A stretch of 64,000 nt of DNA from GCA-020345945 sp964596985 (lineage in GTDB: Archaea > Thermoproteota > Bathyarchaeia > RBG-16-48-13 > GCA-020345945). The notes under the pieces were generated by a model. The model was not told where the DNA came from, made no database searches, and worked only from the letters and a program-made list of their open reading frames with translations. The position numbers and the translations under genes were made by a program. This document shows, one piece after another, positions 58,037-64,000 of the stretch. Position 1 is the stretch's first letter. Every line of letters starts with the position of its first letter. Location of the stretch: positions 124,001-188,000 of the forward strand of contig CAZQWG010000001.1 in assembly GCA_964596985.1 (NCBI GenBank), read 5' to 3'.

Positions 58037-58552
58037 ATGTTCCTCTCGTCGATGGAGCCTGCATTCCACATAGCTTTGCCAGTTTTGATCGTGTTAGCAT
58101 TAGGAGTTCCGGTCGATGTAGCTCTAGTTCTCGCTCCTTTGTCTCTACTCTTCGACTTGGATCTCTTCTTCGGACCCCACCGACGCTTTCACTCATTAGT
58201 GGTTCTCGGCGTCATGATAGTACCTACCGCAGTTCTCGTGAAAGTAGTGTTTCCGAATATTCTGCCATATTTCATGGTTGGGTTGTTCTATGCCGGGACA
58301 CACCTTCTTCTCGATATCTTTGAGGGAGAAGTAGCATTATTCTACCCTCTATCTCCCAAGGGATACGGACTAAGATTGAAGATGAGGATCGATAACACAC
58401 CAGTACGAATAGGAACAATACGCTTGGGAGTCAGGATTGCCCCCGAGATAGAGGAAAGAAACGGCAGCTACACGTTGCTCTCCGGGCAAGGAGCGGTTGT
58501 CGTCCTACTTGCAGGAGTTGTCATCATCAGTCGAATCTGGGGATTTATCTGA
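58037..58552 (+). CDS. Membrane-bound metal-dependent hydrolase (YdjM/DUF457-like)
   Basis: A 171-aa integral membrane protein with about four hydrophobic segments. SLLFDLDLFFGPHRRFHSLVVLG and GLFYAGTHLLLDIFEGEVALFYPLS contain the Asp/His residues conserved in the LexA-regulated YdjM family of membrane hydrolases. The fold recurs in archaea with unknown substrate. The 3' end lies about 140 nt before the cupin gene. Confidence 0.78.
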   Translation: MFLSSMEPAFHIALPVLIVLALGVPVDVALVLAPLSLLFDLDLFFGPHRRFHSLVVLGVMIVPTAVLVKVVFPNILPYFMVGLFYAGTHLLLDIFEGEVALFYPLSPKGYGLRLKMRIDNTPVRIGTIRLGVRIAPEIEERNGSYTLLSGQGAVVVLLAGVVIISRIWGFI

Positions 58553-58657
58553 GAGAACGCGTGAGAAACACACTCATGTGAGGCGTGGAGAGGAGGAAGC
58601 GGCTTGTCACGCCTTTTCTGTACTCTTGAGTAAAGATCTCCACATAGTACGCGCAGG

Positions 58658-58666
58658 GTTTATAGA
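58658..58666 (+). promoter_or_regulatory. TATA box for the cupin gene
   Basis: GTTTATAGA centred near 58662 predicts a start near 58688, seven nt before ATG 58695, an almost leaderless mRNA. It supports that start over longer in-frame alternatives. Confidence 0.5.
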
Positions 58667-58694
58667 CTCTGGGTGGCGATTTCTCTTGAAGAAT

Positions 58695-59483
58695 ATGTTC
58701 AAGGTAAATTGGATGGATGTCAAGCCAAGTCTTGCGTACAATGGAACATGTTATGTGCGGAACGTCTACAGGCGGAGAGACCTCCTTCACAAGGAAGGCG
58801 GATACAAGACAACCGTGAATCTTGAATGGGTGAATGTTGTAGGGGTACCGGCTGGGAAAGAGATGATGTATCATCAACAGAACTTGGAAGAAGCTTTCTA
58901 TGTTCTTCAGGGAAGAGGCGTTGTCAGCTCTGGAAAGAACGAGTGGGAGATCGAAAACAAGGACGCCGTCAGGATACCGACGAACGTACCGTACACAATT
59001 TCTTCAACAACGAGTAAGCAGCCAGTAATCCTGGCAAGTTTCGCGGTCCGAGACCCGCCGTCAACCGATAAAGCCAGGATCGAGAAAGTAGACAGAAGCC
59101 AAGGAGGAGAGGGGATTGAGATAGAGAAGTGGCAATTGAAAGAGTGCACCCCCGGTCATGAAGGCACCTGCTGGAGCTACCCGCTCTTCAGAGGGAAGTG
59201 GAAGGCTATCGGATTCACCACGTTGATGACGGTCTCTGGCGTCTTGGGATACCATCGGCATAACACTGAAGCGATCTACTTTGTTGACTCCGGACTTGGA
59301 TGGATGAAGGTGGCAGGTGAGGAGCAGGAGCTAAGAGGAGGAGATGTGGTCTATATCCCCCCTGAGATGGCGCATCGATGCAGGGTTGCCTATCCGGACA
59401 TACCTCTAAACGTCTTCTGTTGCGGTACCTCAGTGCCCTTCGGAGCCGAGACCTGGGTGGAAGAGGGGTTACAGGACCTCTGA
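58695..59483 (+). CDS. Double-cupin protein
   Basis: A 262-aa bicupin. The first cupin (about residues 45-115) has GVPAGKEMMYHQQNLEEAFYVLQGRGVV. The second (about 165-250) has GVLGYHRHNTEAIYFVDSGLGWM and GGDVVYIPPEMAHRCRV, with His-His-Glu-His metal ligands. Such proteins are dioxygenases, isomerases or sugar-binding enzymes. ATG 58695 is preferred over an open frame back to 58497 because of the promoter position. Confidence 0.82.
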   Translation: MFKVNWMDVKPSLAYNGTCYVRNVYRRRDLLHKEGGYKTTVNLEWVNVVGVPAGKEMMYHQQNLEEAFYVLQGRGVVSSGKNEWEIENKDAVRIPTNVPYTISSTTSKQPVILASFAVRDPPSTDKARIEKVDRSQGGEGIEIEKWQLKECTPGHEGTCWSYPLFRGKWKAIGFTTLMTVSGVLGYHRHNTEAIYFVDSGLGWMKVAGEEQELRGGDVVYIPPEMAHRCRVAYPDIPLNVFCCGTSVPFGAETWVEEGLQDL

Positions 59484-59596
59484 CAGAGCGCACCTGTAAA
59501 ATCGGTTCCAGGATACTTGAAAGCCGTTGCATGGGAATCGAAGTAGCCACGTAGACTAGCAGCCTCTATTGACTGGCAGCAATATGTGCCTCTGCT

Positions 59597-59980
59597 ATGG
59601 CTGCCGAAAGAGTGAACCGACCTAAGCAACGGCGACAACCGACATTCCGAGTCTTCCCGGGTAAAGGTACAAGAAAACCTCTTAAAGATCAACTCTTGAC
59701 CTTAGCGTTAGTCCAATTAGGTGTAGATGAAACACCTTATTCCGGAGAGATGATAAGGATGAGTAACCCGTCGTACAAGGCACGATTCTCTAGGAGAACC
59801 CAGGATGGAGACTTTCTGAACATTACAGTCTGGCCGGGTAAATCTGACCCTAACGCAGAAGTTATAGTGACACAGATCCGTAGACAAAAGGAAGGGCAAT
59901 GGGAAACCGTAGCGAGACTCGCAGTATACAGAACCCTAGAAGGCTCCTACAGCGAGTTGCCTGAACGTCCCCCCACCTAA
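59597..59980 (+). CDS. Small basic protein of unknown function
   Basis: Not recognised. The 127-aa product starts with a very basic tail (RVNRPKQRRQPTFRVFPGKGTRKP), then a mixed beta-type domain (DETPYSGEMIRMSNPSYKARFSRR, FLNITVWPGKSDPNAEVIVTQIRR). No Cys, signal or membrane helix. The basic tail suggests nucleic-acid contact, but that is inference. Confidence 0.6.
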   Translation: MAAERVNRPKQRRQPTFRVFPGKGTRKPLKDQLLTLALVQLGVDETPYSGEMIRMSNPSYKARFSRRTQDGDFLNITVWPGKSDPNAEVIVTQIRRQKEGQWETVARLAVYRTLEGSYSELPERPPT

Positions 59981-60064
59981 CCAGTACTCATGAGTATCGC
60001 GGCAGAACAGGTCGACACGGCTGACCATGCTGGGAATAGGCGTGGAGGACAGTTGGAGGAAGAA

Positions 60065-60307
60065 TTACAGGGAGAACCAGGATTTCAACATGTTCAGGCT
60101 CCTCCTCTTCCTACCGTAGTTTAGAGCGAAAATCAGCGGTGCCACAACTGGTATTACGAAGGAAACGATGAATAGAGCCATACCAACCAAGAGAAAAGAA
60201 CCTATTTGGCCCACAGAGGGTACCATCGATGAATAGTACCCGACGAGTGACCCGCTGAAGCTTCTGGTCAATCTGCTGTGAATTATTTGTCCTCTCTTCC
60301 GAAACAT
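60065..60307 (-). CDS. Small single-pass membrane protein
   Basis: An 80-aa protein with one long hydrophobic helix at about residues 33-60 (SFLLVGMALFIVSFVIPVVA), followed by NYGRKRRSLN. The positive residues after the helix suggest the C-terminus is cytoplasmic. The start is ATG 60307; function unknown. Confidence 0.55.
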   Translation of the reverse strand: MFRKRGQIIHSRLTRSFSGSLVGYYSSMVPSVGQIGSFLLVGMALFIVSFVIPVVAPLIFALNYGRKRRSLNMLKSWFSL

Positions 60308-60493
60308 GGACCAAAACCGTTCCGTATCTTCTCTATATTGGCTGCTGAAGACGCCTGTATTCTGGGTTCACACAAATAATAGTTCCGGTTATCGATCGGC
60401 TGTTTTCCATTAAGATTGGACATTTCTACTTATAAGCCCATTCTATTTTAAGTCCCCGTAGAACACCGATAATCCCAGTGCGAAGATGTAACT

Positions 60494-61750
60494 CTACCCA
60501 ATATACGGGAAAGACGCACCCCCGACAGGAAGAACGACAACCTCTGCCCTATCTCGTGTCTCGGATTCTTTCTTTATAGCCTCGGGAATGTCACGGGCAT
60601 GAACCATCTCCATATCCTCGATCTTATCCTGCGGGACACCTCCAGTAGCAACTATGAGCCTCTTGCTCTTGAGTAAGGTCCTCAACCTTGATGCCATAGG
60701 TCCGCCTGTAGGAGACGCCTTACCTTCTCCTATCCAAGAGATTACCTGATCCGGGTCCGGTTTTTGACTCAGAGTCTCGTAAAACATTGGTCCAGGTCCG
60801 TCAAAGCATGCCGACGAGAGAATGATAGCTCCACCCTTCTTCGTTATCGAATTGGCTGACATGATTGCCTTAGACGATTGAATAAGATCAGCCTCCAACG
60901 GATATCCAGAGGTTATTGTCACATCTACCATTCTTGGAATCGAAACACCGTAGACTTCCGTGAATGCCTTCACCCCGTGGTCTTGAGAAGCTTCGACATC
61001 TCCCAGGAACATCTTGTATACTTTCTTGTCGGCCGTAAGAACGAGATCAAGCTTCGCATCGAGACCCACTATTCTTGCGGCTTCAAGCATATCCTCCCAC
61101 ACAGGGTTACCTTTTCTAGTCCCCTGCACCGCCTCAGGGTCCGCCGTCAACACGTGATTTCTAACTATCGTCTCTCGACCACAAACACCGGGAAGGATGA
61201 TCTTCGGACCGCCGCTGTAACCTGCAAAATAATGCGGGGCGATCGTGCCTACCCCTATCGTAAAATCGGCTTCGGCCACAAGCCGATTCACCCAGACCGG
61301 GGTTCCTCTTGAGGTCTCACCCATCAAAGTCAAAATGGAATCGTTGTCGGCGTCGTGAACCGTTACTTTCAACCTATCAAGCATCTCCTTGCCAAGCTTC
61401 AGCTCAAGGTCTGCACGGTCCGGAAAACGGTGGGTTCCCCTACCTACAACCAACTCCACATCGCGATCCCTAACACCGAGCTGATTCAGCAAGTCTACCA
61501 ACGGGGGTAGAATGTCAACAGCAGGAGTTGGGCGAGTCTGATCGTCGCTTATGATCGTGATCCTCTTATTAGCCAACGATCGGTCGAGAAGACTCGGCAT
61601 ACCGAGTGGACTCTTGAACGCCTCCCTCAGACTTCCTTCAATATTATCGAGCCCAGACACCTTTCTAGGCTCGGCCTGAGCGAGAAGACTCCAACCCTGA
61701 GGCAGCTCAAAGTTTATCGTTTTTCCTTCGTAGTACGCCTTTCCAAGCAT
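60494..61750 (-). CDS. larA: Nickel-dependent lactate racemase family (LarA-like)
   Basis: A 418-aa LarA-family protein. SDDQTRPTP (residues 68-76), VGRGTHRFP and HYFAGYSGGPKIILPGVCG are the family's substrate and nickel-pincer-cofactor motifs, including the Lys that ligates the pincer nucleotide. LarA homologues epimerise various 2-hydroxy acids. The nickel-pincer synthesis genes (larB, larC, larE) are not in this window. Next to sugar-acid enzymes, so a hydroxyacid epimerase is likely. Confidence 0.9.
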   Translation of the reverse strand: MLGKAYYEGKTINFELPQGWSLLAQAEPRKVSGLDNIEGSLREAFKSPLGMPSLLDRSLANKRITIISDDQTRPTPAVDILPPLVDLLNQLGVRDRDVELVVGRGTHRFPDRADLELKLGKEMLDRLKVTVHDADNDSILTLMGETSRGTPVWVNRLVAEADFTIGVGTIAPHYFAGYSGGPKIILPGVCGRETIVRNHVLTADPEAVQGTRKGNPVWEDMLEAARIVGLDAKLDLVLTADKKVYKMFLGDVEASQDHGVKAFTEVYGVSIPRMVDVTITSGYPLEADLIQSSKAIMSANSITKKGGAIILSSACFDGPGPMFYETLSQKPDPDQVISWIGEGKASPTGGPMASRLRTLLKSKRLIVATGGVPQDKIEDMEMVHARDIPEAIKKESETRDRAEVVVLPVGGASFPYIG

Positions 61751-61876
61751 GCAAATACACCGCTAATCCATGGCCATGCTAGATAGAATCATCTTTCCTA
61801 TTATGAGTATGCCCTCCCCGGTCTACAACCATTTGATGAGGAATAATAATTCCGGTGGTACGGGGCAGCATGAAAA

Positions 61877-62137
61877 TCACTCACTCTTCTCCAAGAAGCT
61901 GGATCTAACGAAAACTCTTGCAGGATCAGACTTAATCCCCTCAAGCTTCAACCTCTTGACGACCTCGATAGCTTCCCTCGCCGAGTTGGACGAGAATAGA
62001 ACCTTGATTTTCGACCAATTCAACCTCAAAGTCTTGTTACACCTGAAACATTTCCTCGTCTTTCTATCACACCGTGACATTTGGATAAAATGACATTTTG
62101 GACAAGCGTAGACGACGTAGTTCTTCAATCCATTCAC
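61877..62137 (-). CDS. Small zinc-ribbon protein (DUF1922-like)
   Basis: An 86-aa protein. ACPKCHFIQ and KCFRCNK give four Cys of a zinc ribbon in the first 35 residues, followed by LRLNWSKIKVLFSSNSAREAIEVVKRLK, a pattern like archaeal DUF1922 zinc ribbons. Possibly a transcription or RNA-binding accessory. Upstream of larA in the same direction. Confidence 0.7.
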   Translation of the reverse strand: MNGLKNYVVYACPKCHFIQMSRCDRKTRKCFRCNKTLRLNWSKIKVLFSSNSAREAIEVVKRLKLEGIKSDPARVFVRSSFLEKSE

Positions 62138-62218
62138 GTAAGGTCACCAATACATTCGCCGCATCTCCATGAAGTCAAGATCCTAGCTATCGATCGGACT
62201 CCCGGGGGAGACGGGGAC

Positions 62219-62977
62219 TCAGCCTGCTCTCAAGACCTCAAAAGCATCTCTGCATCCCTGAATCAAGAGACCCTTATCGGACCCCAGATTGACGAACCGA
62301 AAGCCTTGTGCAATCCTCTCGTTAATGTTATTCGAGCTAGTATAGAATCCGGGGATTACCCCGCTTGCCTTGGCAGCGTCCAAGATTCTCTGGATGGCGT
62401 CCTTGAACCTCGGGTGATCAAACTTTCCATAGACACCTAGAGACATCGATAGATCTGCTGGACCGACAAAGCATACGTCAATACCGTCGACTGAGAGAAT
62501 ATCCTCGATGTTTCTAACGGCTTCTTCAGTCTCTATCTGAGCAACGATAAGGATCTCTCTATCCGCCCTATCCACGTATTCGACGTCGAGGCCATACTTT
62601 GAACACCGCCTCGGACCGCATCCTCTTAGACCCCCGCTCTTGGGGTATCTGCAGGAGCTCACTGCCGATTCAGCCTCTTTCTTCGTATTCACCCAGGGAA
62701 TTACTACCCCGTACGCACCGATGTCCAAGGCACGTTTTATCAAGACTATATCGTTCCACGAAACACGTACCATGGGTAGCGTCTCCGACCCGTTCAGTCC
62801 CTGCATCATCATCTGAACCGTCTCAAAACTCAACGGGGCGTGCTCCATATCGAATAGCATCCAGTCAAAACCCATACCTCCCAACATCTCTGCTATGTCA
62901 GGATGACCGGTACCAACCCATACTCCAACGGAGACTTCACCACCTCTTAGTTTCTTCTTGACAAGATTCTCTCTCAT
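62219..62977 (-). CDS. HpcH/HpaI-family aldolase (class II 2-keto acid aldolase)
   Basis: A 252-aa TIM-barrel aldolase. GTGHPDIAEMLGGMGFDWMLFDMEHAPLS, LPMVRVSWND, GAYGVVIPWVNT and VAQIETEEAVRNIEDI (the Glu that binds the divalent metal) lead to GPADLSMSLG. Enzymes of this family cleave 2-keto-3-deoxy sugar acids or 4-hydroxy-2-oxo acids to pyruvate plus an aldehyde. ATG 62977 has GGAGGTGG nearby. Fits a sugar-acid pathway with UxaA and LarA neighbours. Confidence 0.9.
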   Translation of the reverse strand: MRENLVKKKLRGGEVSVGVWVGTGHPDIAEMLGGMGFDWMLFDMEHAPLSFETVQMMMQGLNGSETLPMVRVSWNDIVLIKRALDIGAYGVVIPWVNTKKEAESAVSSCRYPKSGGLRGCGPRRCSKYGLDVEYVDRADREILIVAQIETEEAVRNIEDILSVDGIDVCFVGPADLSMSLGVYGKFDHPRFKDAIQRILDAAKASGVIPGFYTSSNNINERIAQGFRFVNLGSDKGLLIQGCRDAFEVLRAG

Positions 62978-63031
62978 CCCACCACCTCCAATAGCTACAC
63001 GAGGATCAAATCCAATTCAAGAGATTGAGCC

Positions 63032-63043
63032 AATATTATATTT
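63032..63043 (-). promoter_or_regulatory. TATA box for the HpcH/HpaI aldolase gene
   Basis: The minus strand reads ACAAATATAATA, centred near 63037. A start near 63011 would leave a 34-nt leader with a strong SD. Confidence 0.5.
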
Positions 63044-63253
63044 GTCAGTCAACGAAGGATTTCCCGTGCTCAGCGAGATAAGTGCACTCAGCCTACTTGC
63101 CTACCTGGTAGATGTCAGTTCACCAAGCCTATCTCGGATAGTGAACGCATGAAAGCCTCGCCAAAAGGGTTATCGGATTTGGAGCCCAACAAAGGGTAGA
63201 AGATTGATCTGAAAATCGGCCAGGAGATTGAAAGATTGATTCAGCTTGAACGT

Positions 63254-64000
63254 ATGAGTATGAAGCAGATTCGAGGACCCCCACTCTTCAATCCAGAGGA
63301 CGGCGTCACAATAGTCGACCCTCCAGGGAGGAAAAGAGGGTTCTGGGCGGGAGCCCCTAGTGTGATCTACGATCCAGAAGACAAGGAATTCTACCTATAC
63401 TATAGGCTGAGGAAACCGGTAGGAGAGGGAAGAGGTTGGGTCTGTCATATTTCCAGAAGCAGGGACGGAGTACAGTTCAAAAGTATATGGTCGGCGAGGA
63501 AAGAAGAGTTCGACTCACCTTCAATCGAACGGTCAGCCCTAGTCAAGACTCCACAGAATACTTTCAGACTTTACGTCAGCTACGTCGACGGGAAGACCAG
63601 CCGATGGCGTATAGACGTCCTCGAAGCAGACAAGATCGAGGAGTTAGACCCTTCAAGACGGAAGCCCGTCCTGAAACCGAATGATATCGACTCCGAGGGA
63701 GTCAAGGACCCATGGGTGATGATCGTTGGAGGTCTATACTACATGTACGCAAGTTATGGTCCCCGATCAAGCATCGCTTCAAGCTCGACCTTGGAGAACC
63801 TGCACAAAACAGGAAACATATTCGTAACCGGGAAGATACTTCACCCCACGGGACTGGCATTGAGTTCCGATGGTCTTGAATTCAGCTGGCATGGCTCAAT
63901 AATCAGCCCAGGACAAAACTGGGATCGCAGTGTATCACGAATGAGCTGTGCACTATACCTCCCCCCTCTGTTTTACGCCTTCTACGACGGACGCACAGGT
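63254..64000 (+). CDS. Five-bladed beta-propeller glycosidase-like protein (C-terminus beyond window)
   Basis: The frame is open to the window end; about 249 residues are visible. FWAGAPSVIYDPEDKEFYLYYRLRKP, RDGVQFKSIWSAR, RSALVKTPQNTFRLYVSYVDG, VKDPWVMIVGGLYYMYASYG and LSSDGLEFSWHGSII repeat the propeller pattern of GH43/GH130/GH32-like sugar enzymes. The catalytic acids cannot be assigned from the partial sequence. ATG 63254 or 63260; TTG 63236 with GGAG is also possible. Confidence 0.75.
   Translation, partial: MSMKQIRGPPLFNPEDGVTIVDPPGRKRGFWAGAPSVIYDPEDKEFYLYYRLRKPVGEGRGWVCHISRSRDGVQFKSIWSARKEEFDSPSIERSALVKTPQNTFRLYVSYVDGKTSRWRIDVLEADKIEELDPSRRKPVLKPNDIDSEGVKDPWVMIVGGLYYMYASYGPRSSIASSSTLENLHKTGNIFVTGKILHPTGLALSSDGLEFSWHGSIISPGQNWDRSVSRMSCALYLPPLFYAFYDGRTG

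Noticed and set aside
60371..61860. Two AATAAT-AATTCCGG-like short repeats near larA.
   Set aside because: Only about 15 nt long and imperfect; not enough for a repeat or operator call.

Overview
The window is archaeal. It has archaeal/eukaryal-type ribosomal proteins (S4e, L14e, L19e, L32e), SecY, Cbf5, the RNase P subunit Rpp29, RadA, FEN1, an ATP-dependent DNA ligase, EF-1A, an XPD-type helicase, deoxyhypusine synthase, four-subunit 2-oxoacid:ferredoxin oxidoreductase, TATA-box promoters and bulge-helix-bulge (BHB) introns. The BHB intron in cbf5 is a trait best known from Crenarchaeota, and a bifunctional PGI/PMI is also present, so a TACK-lineage genome (for example a Bathyarchaeia-like one) is my inference. 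I cannot fix the phylum from the sequence alone. No CRISPR array, IS element or prophage was seen.

Region 1 (1-8.2 kb): a CBS-domain protein, S4 and S13, a radical SAM/SPASM protein, an NFU-type Fe-S scaffold, a PAC2 proteasome-chaperone-like protein with a Cys-rich small partner, an aKMT-like lysine methyltransferase, an intron-rich tRNA-Ser(GGA), an RsmC-like methyltransferase, cbf5 with a 16-nt intron, L14e and cytidylate kinase. Region 2 (8.2-28.3 kb): the S10/spc ribosomal supercluster on the minus strand, L3 to SecY and EMC3-like. It is broken between L2 and S19 by a plus-strand island of about 5 kb that encodes a membrane-anchored protein and a 1,200-residue surface protein. It is also broken between L22 and S3 by a 396-nt spacer with its own promoter. 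S14 (54 aa) lies between L5 and S8. No adenylate kinase or L34e gene is visible beside secY/cmk.

Region 3 (28.5-44.2 kb): the porGDAB operon, PGI/PMI, radA preceded by a small SWIM zinc-finger gene, a tiny membrane protein, EF-1A, then Lhr helicase, FEN1 and DNA ligase in a row, HAD phosphatase, acylphosphatase, a MoaD/SAMP-like protein and a displaced S10 gene. Region 4 (44.4-52.1 kb): an uncharacterised 457-aa protein with a GNAT enzyme, deoxyhypusine synthase, and a plus-strand cluster of RLAN domain protein, RimK-like ATP-grasp ligase, zincin-like protein, GCS2-type carboxylate-amine ligase and pyruvoyl arginine decarboxylase. This cluster is the best candidate for an undescribed biosynthetic or peptide-modifying system.

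Region 5 (52.3-64 kb): metabolism with a sugar-acid flavour (UxaA-like lyase, FAD oxidoreductase, TIM-barrel epimerase, double cupin, LarA, HpcH/HpaI aldolase, beta-propeller glycosidase-like protein), an XPD-like helicase with an N-terminal zinc ribbon, and several small membrane or zinc-ribbon proteins.
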